In this document: piece after piece, positions 21,875-36,800 of the stretch
How positions within the stretch are numbered: the first letter of the stretch is position 1
How the letters are laid out: every line of letters begins with the position of its first letter
The notes under the pieces: model-generated
Database searches by the model: none
What the model was told of the DNA's origin: nothing
The model's input: the letters and a program-made list of their open reading frames with translations, nothing else
Position numbers and translations under genes: made by a program
Assembly (NCBI GenBank): GCA_903813345.2
Contig: CAIIXF020000005.1
Location: 40,899,394 to 40,963,393 of the forward strand
Source of the DNA: Owenia fusiformis
Taxonomy: Eukaryota > Annelida > Polychaeta > Sabellida > Oweniidae
Reading direction: 5' to 3'
Length of the DNA: 64,000 bases

Positions 21875-24800
21875 CTATAATATCACGCAACAGGAATTTG
21901 TTTTCTTTGCCTAGAAATAGAAAATAATGCAATATACAGACGCAGACAATACAAATAAACATATGAGTTATACATGGAAAATCCAACACAAGCATTGTAT
22001 CGTTAAAGCAAATTTTTGAGATTACGAGCTTGAGGTATCAGAATCTACTTTTAATAACCAATCTGTCAGTAAACAGTATATAGTCTTATATATGTATTGT
22101 ATCTATTCCCTCGTTGTGTATCTAAATATTGTATTTTCGCCAAATGTGGTTGAAGGGAGCAAGACTAATTTCACTAAAGAGGTCAGACACCTGCACGAGT
22201 GTAATGCAGAGGCCAAGAACAAGATTGTTTTGAACATGTCTAGCTGATTATGCTGCGTCTATAGGAAAATAGCATTGATAACTCCTCCATAATTCAATTT
22301 GACCTTCAATCCTCGTGATGCATCCTGCAGGCTGTCTTTGAAAACTCAGTATGTGATATTACTCTATCGCTAGATATTAAACTTTCGTACTTACTGTTTT
22401 ATAAAAAGCTTTGGACTGTGTGCTGAGACCCTCTGACTTGTCCACTAAGTCATCTAATTTCTCCCCTCTTTGTAATACTGCATCTATAGTGTTGTGCTGA
22501 ACAATATAAAGAAGTACTTTTAATTTAAAGTGACATTTATCTCCAAAAGTAATATATATTTATACAAAGTTATGGAAAGTTACTTTAATTATAATTAGAA
22601 TTTTTATAACATATCTATTTTCATTAACATCTCTTAAACTGAATTTCAATTACACACTTTAAATCGAAAATTCACAAAATACTTACTAAAATAATTTTTG
22701 TTTCATCTAAATCTGCCATGATTTTTGTCATTGCGTCCGCTTCCTTGGGATTCTGATACTTTGCCAAAAACTGACTGCACTGGGGAAAGTCTATACTACT
22801 GCAAATAGAACACAATAACATCAAAAATTGCAAAAAGAGAACCATAGTAGACTGTTACCACATGGGCCCTAGGGTCTTGACTTTGTATAATCCGAGAATT
22901 AGATAAATGTTTTCTTATTAGATAAAGGAAAATGTGCAATTATTGGCAAATATCCCTATGGGCAAAATGAATCATTCGTAGGTGTAACATGAAGAATAAA
23001 ATGTCATATAATACTTTGGAAAATATTAAAGTGCTCAGACACACATAAACTGAGATAGGGATCATTTCGTTCAATAAGCTTGTATTGACTTACATGGGGC
23101 TGTGCACTTTTGACTTAACATGAGGATATCAGCAGATCCCAATAGAGGCCATTGGTTTCCATTGATTATCACAGAAATACCAAAAATACACTATGACCTG
23201 AATCGATTGCAAACTTAATAATTTCACAATACGACACAAATGGTTTATCTCATCAAATGTGCAAATATGAAGTTTGCAATCGATTCAGGTCATACTTAAA
23301 ATTAAAAGATTGTACATTTTTCATCATTTTTTTCCCTACAAAATGGCTATAGAAAAATGCTCCAAAAACAACTTTTACACTTATCAAATATCATACAAGT
23401 TTGTAAAACCAAAGATTATACTATTATATTTCATTATGTAGTAACATATTTGGATAAGATGCAGGGATGCGTAGGATGTAAATGGATTTTGACAGACACA
23501 AAAATACTTCCTGGTTTGGAATCTATGCCTCTACACTTCATGATTGAATTATGACCCTAATAAGTGGCCTATTCATCAATGCAGTGCTGAATATAGGTCA
23601 ACAAGATACTAGTGTGCATATAAATATAACTAGAGATTTAAGATTGCAAGCAATCTTACGGAGGCCCTGTAGGCGTTTTTGGCAATTTGAAGGTCAGCCA
23701 AAGGTCAAATCTCAAATCTAGGGTCATATACTAACACCAGGCAACTTGTAGATGATTTTTAAAAAGAGGTTTGGTCAATTTGAAGCAAGTTGAAATTTAG
23801 TCTTGAAAAGTTTGGAAATTTGACCTTTTTTCAGTTTTTGAGTCCTAATATCTCAAAACTGGTACACAATTTTAATAAATAGTCAATTGCTAATATGTGA
23901 AGAAACTATAGAGGAATATATATCCTGACTTTCATTAAAAAATATTGATTTGTAGTCACCAAAACTTAGAAACTTCGAAAACACAGTTGGTGATTTAATT
24001 TGATGACCTTGACCTTTGATCTTGCAAATTTTACTTTAATTCACCTCAGTAGCTCTTTTGTGATCAAATATACCTAAATTTGAATCCAGAAAATCGATTT
24101 AAAAAATCAACTTTTTTTCCCTTCCGAAGGTCACTGAAGGTCAACCAAAGGTCAAGGGTCAAAAGTAAGGTCAGATTTAAATTCCTGAGATCCTGCAGAT
24201 GCTTTTTAAAAAAAAGTTTGGTCAATTTAGAGCAAGTTGAAATTTAGTCTTGCAAAGTTTGGAAATTTGACCTTTTTCCAGTTTTTGAGTTCTAATATCT
24301 CAAAACTGGTACACAATTTTAATAAATAGTCAATTGCTAATACGTGTAGAACCTATAGAGGAATATATATTCTGACTTTCATTTAAAAATATTGATTTGT
24401 AGTCTCCAATTTTGAGAAACTTAGAAAACACAGTTTGTGATTTCGTTTGATGACCTTGACCTTTGACCTTGCAAATTTTACTTTTTTAGACCTCAGAAGG
24501 TCTTTTGTGAATAAATATACCTAAATTTGAATCCAGAAAATCGATTTGAAAAATCAACTTTTTTTACCTTTCGGAGGTCACTGAAGGTCAACCAAAGGTC
24601 AAAGGTCAAAAGTAAGGTTAGATTTGGAATCCTGAGAATTTGTAGATGAGTTTTAAAAAAAAATTGGTCAATTTGAAGCAAGTTGAAATTTAGTCTTGAA
24701 AAGTTTCGAAATTTGACCTTTTTTCAGTTTTTGAGTTCCAATATCTCAAAACTGGTACACAATTTTAATAAATAGTCAATTGCTTATATGTGTAGAACCT

Positions 24801-27800
24801 ATAGAGGAATATATATCCTGACTTTCATGAAAAAATATTGATTTGTAGTCTCCAATTTTGAGAAACTTAGAAAACACAGTTTGTGATTTAGTTTGATGAC
24901 CTTGACCTTTGACCTTGCAAATTTTACTTTTTTAGACCTCAGTGGGTCCTTTGTGATCAAATATACCTAAATTTGAATCCAGAAAATCAATTTGAAAAAA
25001 CAACTTTTTTACCTTTCGAAGGTCACTGAAGGTCAACCAAAGGTCGGAGGTCAAAAGTAAGGACATATTTGAGTTCCTGAGATCTTGTAGATGATTTTAA
25101 AAAAAAAATCTGGTTCATTTGAAGCAAGTTGAAAAATGACCGATTTTTGCCGATTTTTGACGTCAAATATCTCAAAAACGGTAAAAAATTAACGCGTACA
25201 TATCGTGAGCAATTTGTAGAGAATGCTTATATCTAGTTACATTTTAATTCATCGCAAGAAATAATGAAGTATGAGGACGAAATCTGAGAAACTTAAAAAA
25301 AACTTTGATTTGACCTAGATTTTGACCTTTGACCTTGACCTAGATAAAAATTCCTTTCCCCTTAAGTTCAACCTAGGTCCCTTGTAGGTTTATATAGTAG
25401 ATAGTTGAAATCTAGTTGGAAGTAGGAGAAAAAGTGCGGAGAAGAATAAATAATAACTAGACTTTGGAAATTGAACGAAGTTCAATTTCAGACTCCAGAT
25501 CTAGACTTTTTTTTAGCCCAGTCATACAGAATAAGCCGAGTCATCCAGAATAAGCTGAGTCATCAAAATAAGCTGAGTCATCCAGAAAAAGATGGATGGG
25601 TGGATGGAATAAGCCTAGTCATCCAGAATAAGCCTAGTCATCCAGAATAAGCCGAGTCATCCAGAATAAGCCGAGTCATCCAGAATAAGCCGAGTCATCT
25701 AGAATAAGCCGAGTCATCTAGAATAAGCTGAGTCATTCAGAAAAAGATGGATCGATAAAATAGGAAGGTAGGATAGGACAGAATAGGAAGAAACGATAGG
25801 ATAGAATAAGAAAGAAGGATAGGATAGAACAGAATAGGAAGAAAGGATATGATAGGAGAGGAAAGGAAGGATAGGAAGGAAAAGATACAAAGGAAGGATA
25901 GGAAGGAAAAGATACAAAGGAAGGATAGAAGGAAGGATAGGATAAGATCAGATAGGAAGGATGGATGAATTTTTCAACATTTTCTTCTCTACTCTTGACT
26001 TTCTATCAGGATACCATCAGATCGATTTTCCGAAATTTCAAAACGCCATAACTTCCGAACCGGAAGTCGGATCAAAATTCGATTTAAAGATTCGGATTCC
26101 TGACAAAATTCTACCCCTAATTCATAACTCATACGTTAAATTTGGCGAATTTTTATTTTGACCTACTTTTTGGACACGCCATAACTTTGAAATAGGAAGT
26201 CGGATCGAAATTTGGTTGCAGATTTGGATTCCTGAGAAAATTCTACCCTTAATTCATAACTCATACGTTAAATTTAGAGAATTTTTTATTTTGACCTACT
26301 TTTCGGACACCATATCTCAAAAGTGGGTCAAAATACTTTCTGACGGAAAAAGGCTCACACTATTAACACACTCTTTCCTATCTGTATACAAAATTTTGAA
26401 GTAAATTATTGAAATGTAGTGTCAGAATCGAAAAAATAAGGAAAACCTATGAATTTGACCTAGATTTTGACCTAGGCATTTTGGTGTCCAAATTTTTATG
26501 AAAAGAAGGTCTTGAGGTCCCTTTCTTTGATGGGCTTCCATTATGTTTAGCTGTGCTTAGTCCATATCTCGTATTTTACACTTCAAAAAAATATTTTTTC
26601 CCATTGAATTAACATGGGCACCAAATTTAGCGATTTTTGAATTTTCAAAACGCCATAACTTCTGAACCGGAAGTCAGATCGAAATTTGGTTTTCAGATTC
26701 GGAATCCTGAGAAAATTTCCTATAAGACTGATATCCTGGACATTGGATTCGGAGAACTATTTTTTGGACCTCGTTTTCGGACACTGATATCTCGAAATCG
26801 GTTTGAGATACCAAAAAACTAAATCGACCCTAGCTTTTCTACTTTTTTATGAGGAACACAATGAAAAAAAACCCGGATCAAAAATATTGAAGGACGACCG
26901 AGAAAATCGAAAAAAGTGACAAAGTACTGGATTTGACCTAGTTCTTGACCTTTGACCTAGATAAAAATGTGACCCAATTTCCCACCAACTAGATACTGAA
27001 CCTAAATAAACTGTATAATGGTCTTTACTGGATACCTTATAGTTTCTGAAAAAACGGCTACGGAATAATAAGAATAATAAGAATACTGGCAAAAACAATA
27101 GACTCCAGATTGACATCTGGAGTCTAATAATAATAACTAGAGATCTAACGATCTAAGATTGCAAGCAATCTTACGGAGGCCCTATATTCGTTTCTGAACA
27201 TTCAAAGGCCAGCCAAAGGTCAAATCTCTAATACAAAGTCATATATGAACTCCAGACAACTTGTAGATGATTTTTAAAAAAGGTTTGGTCGAATTAATGC
27301 ACGTTGAAATTTGACCTTGAAAAATTCTGAAATTTGACCTTTTTTCAGTTTTTGAGCTATAATATCTCAAAACTGGAGCCAAATTTTAATAGATAATCAA
27401 TTGCTAATATATGTATAACCTTTAGTAGAGGAATATATATTCTGACTTTCATTAAAAAATATTGATTTGTAGTCTCCAATTTTGAGAAACTTAGAAAACA
27501 CAGTTTGTGATTTCGTTTGATGACCTTGACCTTTGACCTTGCAAATTTTACTTTTTCAGACCTAAGAAGGTCTTTTGTGAATAAATATACCTAAATTTGA
27601 ATCCAGAAAATTGATTTGAAAAATCAACTTTTTTGACCTTTCGGAGGTCACTGAAGGTCAACCAAAGGTCAAAGGTCAAAAGTAAGGTTAGATTTGGAAT
27701 CCTGAGAACTTGTAGATGAGTTTTAAAAAAAAATTGGTCAATTTGAAGCAAGTTGAAATTTAGTCTTGAAAAGTTTTGAAATTTGACCTTTTTTCAGTTT

Positions 27801-30800
27801 TTGAGTTCCAATATCTCAAAACTGGTACACAATCTTAATAAATAGCCAATTGCTAATATGTGTAGAACCTATAGAGGAATATATATCCTGACTTTCATGA
27901 AAAAATATTGATTTGTAGTCTCCAATTTTGAGAAACTTACAAAACACAGTTTGTGATTTAGTTTGATGACCTTGACCTTTGACCTTGCAAATTTTACTTT
28001 TTTAGACCTCAGTATATCTTTTCTGATTAAATAAACCTAAATTTGAATCCAGAAAATCAATTTGAAAAATCAATTTTTTTGACCTTTAGAAGGTCACTGA
28101 AGGTCAAATAAAGGTCATAGGTCAAAATTAAGGTCAGGTTTGAGTTCCTGAGATCTTGTAGATGCTTTTTAAAAAAAAGTTTGGTCAATTTAGAGCAAGT
28201 TGAAATTTGACCTTGAAAAATTTCGAAATTTGACCTTTTTACTGTTTTTGAGTTCTAATATCTCAAAACTGAAGCAAAATTTAAATAAATAGTCAATTGC
28301 TAATATGTGTAGAACCTTTAGAGGAATATATATTCTGACTTTCAGTAAAAAAAATTGATTTGTAGTCTCCAATTTTGAGAAACTTAGAAAACATAGTTTG
28401 TGATTTCGTTTGATGACCTTGACCTTTGACCTTGCAAATTTTACTTTTTTAGACCTCAGTAGGTCTTTTGTGAATAAATATACCTAAATTTGAATCCAGA
28501 AAATCAATTTGAAAAATCAACTTTTTTGACCTTTCGGAGGTCACTGAAGGTCAACCAAAGGTCACAGGTCAAAAGTAAGGTCAGATTTGGAATCCTGAGA
28601 ACTTGTAGATGAGTTTTAAAAAAAAATTGGTCAATTTGAAGCAAGTTGAAAAAATACCTTTTTTGACCTTTTTTTGACCTTCAATATCTCAAAATCTAGG
28701 CAAAATTTCTCCAGACGGCAAAAGGCTAAGACTAATAGAATACTAATATCTATCTGTATGCAAAAATTCAGCCAAAAATATTGAAGTGTAGTGTCAGGAT
28801 TTGAGAAACTTGAAAAAAACTTAGATTTGACCTAGATTTTGACCTTTGACCTTGACCTAGATAAAAATTCCTTTCCCCCCAAGTTCAGCCAAGGTCCCTA
28901 GTAGGTGCATATAGTAGATAGTTGAAAGGTAGTTGGAAGTAGGAGAAAAAGGTTTAGGAAGAATAAATAAATAAAGAATAATAACTAGAGATCTAACGAT
29001 CTAAGATTGCAAGCAATCTTACGGAGGCCCTATATTCGTTTCTGAACATTCAAAGGCCAGCCAAAGGTCAAATCTCTAATACAAGGTCATATATGAACTC
29101 CAGACAACCTGTGGATGATTTTTAAAAAAGGTTCGGTCGAATTAATGCCAGTTGAAATTTGACCTTGAAAAATTCCGAAATTTGACCTTTTTTTCCGTTT
29201 TTGAGCTATAATATCTCAAAACTGGAGCCAAATTTTAATAGATAATCAATTGCTAATATGTGTAGAACCTTTAGTAGAGGAATATATATTCTGACTTTCA
29301 TTGAAAAATATTGATTTGTAGTCTCCAATTTTGAGAAACTTAGAAAACACAGTTTGTGATTTCGTTTGATGACCTTGACCTTTGACCTTGCAAATTTTAC
29401 TTTTTTAGACCTCAGAAGGTCTTTTGTAAATAAATATACCTAAATTTGAATCCAGAAAATCGATTTAAAAAATCAACTTTTTTGACCTTTCGGAGGTCAC
29501 TGAAGGTCAACCAAAGGTCAAAGGTCAAAAGTAAGGTTAGATTTGGAATCCTGAGAACTTGTAGATGAGTTTTAAAAAAAAAATTGGTCAATTTGAAGCA
29601 AGTTGAAATTTGACCTTGAAAAGTTTCGAAATTTGACCTTTTTTCAGTTTTTGAGTTCCAATATCTCAAAACTGGTACACAATTTTAATAAATAGTCAAT
29701 TGCTAATATGTGTAGAACCTATAGAGGAATATATATCCTGACTTTCATGAAAAAATATTGATTTGTAGTCTCCAATTTTGAGAAACTTAGAAAACACAGT
29801 TTGTGATTTAGTTTGATGACCTTGACCTTTGACCTTGCAAATTTTACTTTTTTAGACCTCAGTGGGTCCTTTGTGATCAAATATACCTAAATTTGAATCC
29901 AGAAAATCAATTTGAAAAAACAACTTTTTTTACCTTACGAAGGTCACCGAAGGTCAACCAAAGGTCGGAGGTCAAAAGTAAGGACATATTTGAGTTCCTG
30001 AGATCTTGTAGATGATTTTTAAAAAAAAATCTGGTTCATTTGAAGCAAGTTGAAAAATGACCGATTTTTGCCGATTTTTGACGTCAAATATCTCAAAAAC
30101 GGTAAAAAATTAACGCGTACATATAGTGAGCAATTTGTAGAGAATGCTTATATCTAGTTACATTTTAATTCATCGCAAGAAATAATGAAGTATGAGGACA
30201 AAATCTGAGAAACTTAAAAAAAGCTTAGATTTGACCTAGATTTTGACCTTTGACCTTGACCTAGATAAAAATTCCTTTCCCGCCAAGTTCAGCCCAGGTC
30301 CCTAGTAGGACTATGTAGTAGCTAGTTGAAAGTTAGTCGGAAGTAGGAGAAAAAGAGGGAGGAAGAATAAATAATAATAATAACTAGACATGTAAATTGA
30401 ACAAGTTCAATTTAAGACTCCAGATTTCAGACTTTTTTTAAGCTGAGTCATCCAAATACTCGTAAGCTGAGTCATTCAGAATAAGCTGAGTCAGCTAGAA
30501 TATAGACATTTAGACAACTCTTAAGAATGTTATCTTCGACTCCATTGGCTTAACATGGGGATATCATCATATCGACTTTTTGAGACTTCAAACCGCTATA
30601 ACTATCTAATCAGTAGTTGGATCGAAATTTGGTTTAAAGATTCTGATTCCTGGGAAAATTCTACCCTTAATTCATAACTCATACGTTAAATTTGGAGAAC
30701 TTTTTATTTTGACCTACTTTTCAAACACCATATCTCAAAAGTGGGTCAAAATACTTTCTGACGGCAGAAGGCTAACACTATGGGCACACTCTTTGCTACC

Positions 30801-33800
30801 TGTATACAAAATTTCGAAGCAAATCATTAAAGTGTAATGTCAGAATCGCAAAAATAGAATAAAACTATGAATTTGACCTAGATTTTGACCTAGGCATTTT
30901 GGTGTTCAACTTTTAAAGCTAGGTAGCCTTTGAGGTCCCCTTCTTTTATAGCCTTTCAGAATGTTAAGCTGTACTCAGTTTATATCTGGTATTTTACACT
31001 TCAAAAAATTCTTTTTTCTCATTGACATAACATGGGGCACCAAATTTAGCGATTTTTGAGCTTTAAAAACGCCATAACTTCCGAACCGAAATTCGGATTG
31101 ATATTTGGTTTGCAGATTCGGATTCCTGGGAAGATTTTACCCTTAATTCATAGCTCATATGTTAAATTTGGAGAACTTTTTGTTTTGACCTACTTTTCGG
31201 ACACCATATCTCAAAAGTGTGTCAAAATACTTTCTGTCGGCAAAAGGCTAACACTATAAGCACATTCTTTGCTACCTGTATACAAAATTTTGAAGTAAAT
31301 TATTAAAGTGTAGTGTCAGAATCGTAAAAATAAGGAAAAACTATGAATTTGACCTAGATTTTGACTTAGGCATTTTGGTATCCAAATTTTGAAGCTATGT
31401 AGCTTTTGAGGTCCCTTTCTTTTATAAGCATTCATTATGTTAAGCTGTACTCAGTCTATATCTTGTATTTTACACTTCGAAAAAGTCTTTTTTCCCATTG
31501 ACTTATCATAGGCACCAAATTTCGCGATTTTTGAGCTTTCAAAACGCCATAACTTCCGAACCGGAAGTCTGATCCAAATTTGGTTTGCAGATTCAGATTC
31601 CTGAGATCATTCTACACTTATTTCATAACTCACATGTTGAATTTGGAGAACTTTTTGTTCTGACCTACTTTCCGGACGCCATATCTCAAAATCAGTAAGA
31701 GTAATCAAAATTCTGATGTCATATCTTTGATTCGCCTTTTTCTAAGCTACACGATGAAAAAAAGATGAAGGAGTTACAAAGAATATTGACGAAGATATGA
31801 TGAAGAATGTTGAAAATGTAAGATTTGACCTAGTTCTTGACCTTTGACCTAGATAAAAATTTGACCTAATTTCCCAGAAAGCCGGATACAGTCTTAAGTT
31901 AACCATGTAAGTTGGATTAAGTAAGATGTTATAGTTGGAGAGAAAATCTGTTAGGAGGAAGAAAAAGAATAATAAAAAGAAAACAGGCAAAAACAATAGA
32001 CTCCAGATTTCATCTGGAGTCTAATAAAGAATAATAAAGAATAATAATAATATCTACAAAATTAATAGGAGGCCCCCCGTTGGGGCCTCCTAATAATAAT
32101 AATATCTATAAAATTAATAGGAGGCCCCCTGTCGGGGCCTCCTAATAATAATAAATAACTAGAGATCTAACGATCTAAGATTGCAAGCAATCTTACGGAG
32201 GCCCTATATTCGTTTCTGAACATTCAAAGGCCAGCCAAAGGTCAAATCTCTAATACAAGGTCATATATGAACTCCAGACAACTTGTAGATGATTTTTAAA
32301 AAAGGTTTGGTCGAATTAATGCAAGTTGAAATTTGACCTTGAAAAATTCCGAAATTTGAGAAACTTAGAAAACACAGTTTGTGATTTCCTTTGATGACCT
32401 TGACCTTTGACCTTGCAAATTTTACTTTTTTAGACCTCAGAAGGTCTTTTGTGAATAAATATACCTAAATTTGAATCCAGAAAATCGATTTGAAAAATCA
32501 ACTTTTTTGACCTTTCGGAGGTCACTGAAGGTCAACCAAAGGTCAAAAGTAGGGTTAGATTTGGAATCCTGAGAACTTGTAGATGAGTTTTAAAAAAAAA
32601 TTGGTCAATTTGAAGCAAGTTGAAATTTAGTCTTGAAAAGTTTCGAAATTTGACCTTTTTTCAGTTTTTGAGTTCCAATATCTCAAAACTGGTACACAAT
32701 TTTAATAAATAGTCAATTGCTAATATGTGAAGAACCTATAGAGGAATATATATCCTGACTTTCATGAAAAAATATTGATTTGTAGTCTCCAATTTTGAGA
32801 AACTTAGAAAACACAGTTTGTGATTTAGTTTGATGACCTTGACCTTTGACCTTGCAAATTTTACTTTTTTTAGACCTCAGTGGGTCCTTTGTGATCAAAT
32901 ATACCTAAATTTGAATCCAGAAAATCAATTTGAAAAAACAACTTTTTTTACCTTTCGAAGGTCACCGAAGGTCAACCAAAGGTCGGAGGTCAAAAGTAAG
33001 GACATATTTGAGTTCCTGAGATCTTGTAGATGATTTTTAAAAAAAAATCTGGTTCATTTGAAGCAAGTTGAAAAATGACCGATTTTTGCCGATTTTTGAC
33101 GTCAAATATCTCAAAAACGGTAAAAAATTAACGCGTACATATCGTGAGCAATTTGTAGAGAATGATTATATCTAGTTACATTTTAATTCATCGCAAGAAA
33201 TAATGAAGTATGAGGACAAATCTGAGAAACTTAAAAAAAGCTTAGATTTGACCTAGATTTTGACCTTTGACCTTGACCTAGATAAAAATTCCTTTCCCAC
33301 CAAGTTCAGCCCAGGTCCCTAGTAGGACTATGTAGTAGCTAGTTGAAAGTTAGTCGGAAGTAGGAGAAAAAGAGGGAGGAAGAATAAATAACTAGACATG
33401 TAAATTGAACAAGTTCAATTTAAGACTCCAGATTTCAAACTTTTTTTAAGCTGAGTGATCCAGAACTTGTAAGCTGAGTCATTCAGAATAAGCTGAGTCA
33501 GCTAGAATATAGACATTTAGACAACTTTTAAGAAGGCTATCTTCGACTCTATTAGCTTAACATGGGGATATCACCATATCGACTTTTCGAGACTTCAAAC
33601 CGCTATAACTATCTAACCAGAAGTTAGATCGAAATTTGGTTCAAAGATTCTGATTCCTGAGAAAATTCTACCCTTAATTCATAACTCATACGTTAAATTT
33701 GGAGAATTTTTTATTTTGACCTACATTTCGGACACCATATCTCAAAAGTGGGTCAAAAAACTTTCTGACGGCAGAAGGCTAGCACTATGAGCACACTCTT

Positions 33801-36800
33801 TGCTACCTGTATACAAAATTTTGAAGCAAATCCTTAAAGTGTAATGTCAGAATCGCAAAAATAAGGAAAAACTATGAATTTGACCTAGATTTTGACCAAG
33901 GCATTTTTGCGTCCAAATTTTAAAGCTAGATAGCCTTCGAGGTCCCTTCCTTTTATAGGCTTTCAGAATATTAAGCTGTACTCAGTCTATATCTGGTATT
34001 TTACACTTCAAAAAATCCCTTTTCTCATTGACATAACATGGGGCACCAAATTTAGCAATTTTTGAGCTTTCAAAACGCCATAACTTTCGAACCGGAAGTC
34101 GGATCGAAATTTGATTTGCAGATTCGGATTCCTGACAAAATTCTACCCCTAATTCATAACTCATACGTTAAATTTAGAATTTTTTTATTTTGACCTACTT
34201 TTTGGACACGCCATAACTTCCGAACCGGAAGTCGGATCGAAATTTGGTTTGCAGATTCGGATTCCTGAGAAAATTCTACCCTTAATTCATAACTCATACG
34301 TAGGATCTGGAGAACGTTTTACTTTGACCTACTTTTCGGACACCATATCTCAAAAGTGGGTCAAAATACTTTCTGACGGCAAAAGGCTAACACTATTAGC
34401 ATACTCTTTGCTACCTGTATACAAAATTTGGAAGTAAATTATTAAAGTGTAGTGTCAGAATCGTAAAAATAAGGAAAAACTATGAATTTGACCTTGATTT
34501 TGACCTAGGCATTTTGGTGTCCAAATTTTGAAGCTATGTAGCTTTTGAGGTCCCCTTCTTTTATAAGCATTCATTATGTTAAGCTGTACTCAGTCTATAT
34601 CCTGTATTTTACACTTCGAAAAAGTCTTTTTTCCCATTGACTTAACATAGGCACCAAATTTAGCGATTTTTGAGCTTTCAAAACGCCATAACTTCCGAAC
34701 CGGAAGTCCGATCCAAATTTGGTTTGCAGATTTGGATTCCTGAGAAAATTCTACATCTTTTTCATAGCTCACACATTCGATTTGGAGCATGTTTAGGCGT
34801 GACCTACATTTCGGACGCCATATCTCAAAATCGGTAAGAGTAATCAAAATTCTGATGTCATATCTTTGATTCGCCTTTTTCTAAGCTACACGATGAAAAA
34901 AAGATGAAGGAGTTACGAAGAATATTGACGAAGATATGATGAAGAATGTTGAAAATGTAAGATTTGACCTAGTTCTTGACCTTTGACCTAGATAAAAATT
35001 TGACCTAATTTCCTAGAAAGCCGGTTTCAGTCTTTAGTTAACCATGTAAGTTGGATTAAGTAAGCTGTTATAGTTGACGAGAAATTTGGCGAGGAGGAAG
35101 AAAAAAGAAAGAAAAATAATAATAAGACTCCAGATTTAAAACTTTTTTTAAGCTGAGTCATCCAAAATACTGTAAGCTGAGCCATTCAGAATAAGCTGAG
35201 TCATCTAGAATACAGACATTTAGACAACTCTTAAGTAAGTTATCTTCGTCTCCATTGGCTTAACATGGGGATATCATAATATCGACTTTTCGAGACTTCA
35301 AACAACTATAACTATCTAACCAGAATTTGGGTCGAAATTTGGTTTGCAGATTCGAATTTCTGAGAAAATTCTACGTTTGTGTCATAACTCATACATTAAA
35401 TTTTGAGAACTTTTTGTGTTGACCTACTTTCCGGACGCCATTCCTCAAAATCGGTAAGAGTAATCAAAAAAGACTAATAGTGAATAGTGACAAAGATAAT
35501 TGACATAACATGGGATATCAAAATACCAATTTTTTAATTTTTCAAAACGCCATTACTTCCAAACCGAGTGTCGGATTGAAATTTGATTTGCAGATTCGGA
35601 TTCCTGAGAAAATTCTACCCTTAATTCATAACTCATACGTTAAATTTGGAGAAACTTTCATGTTGACCTACTTTTCGGACACCATATCTCAAAAGTGGGT
35701 CAAAATACTTTCTGACGGCAAAAGGCTAACACTATAAGCACACTCTTTGCTACCTGTATCCAAAATTTTGAAGCAAATAATTAAAGTGTAGTGTCCGAAT
35801 CGCAAAAATAAGTTAAAACTATAAATTTGACCTAGATTTTGACCTAGGCATTTTGGTGTCCAAATTGTGAGGCTAGCTAGCTTTTGAGGTCCCTTTCTTT
35901 TATAGGCTTTCATTATGTAAAGCTGTACTTAGTCTATATCTCGTATTTTACACTTCAAAAAAATCGTTTTCCCATTGCTCTCAAAACGACATAACTTCCG
36001 AACCAAAAGTCGGATTGAAATTTGGATTGCAGATTTGGATTCCTGAGAAAATTCTACCCTTAGTTCATAACTCATACGTAAAATTTGGAGAACTTTTTAG
36101 TTTGACCTACTTTTCGGACACCATATCTCAAAAGTGGGTCAAAATACTTTCTGACGGCAAAAGGCTAACACTATTAGCACACTCTTGGCTACATGTATAA
36201 AAAATTTCGAAGAATATAATTAATCTGTAGTGTCAGAATCGCAAAAATAAGGAAAAACTTTGAATTTGACCTAGATTTTGACCTAGGCATTTTGGTGTCC
36301 AAATTTTTATGAAAAGAAGGTCTTGTGGTCCCTTTCTTTTATGGGCTTCCATTATGTTTAGCTGTGCTTAGTCTATATCTCGTATTTTACACTTCAAAAA
36401 AATATTTTTTCCCATTGAATTAACATGGGGCACCAAATTTAGCGATTTTTGAATTTTCAAAACGCCATAACTTCTGAACCGGAAGTCAAATCGAAATTTG
36501 GTTTTCAGATTCGGAATCCTGAGAAAATTATCTATAAGACTGATATCCTGGACATTGGATTCGGAGAACTTTTTTTTGGACCTCGTTTTCGGACACTGAT
36601 ATCTCGAAATCGGTTTGAGATACCAAAAAACTAAATCGACCCTAGCTTTTCTACTTTTTTATGAGGAACACAATGAAAAAAACCCGGATCAAAAATATTG
36701 AAGGACGACCGAGATAATGGGAAAAAGTGACAAAGTACTGGATTTGACCTAGTTCTTGACCTTTGACCTAGATAAAAATTTGACCTAATTTCCCAGAAAG

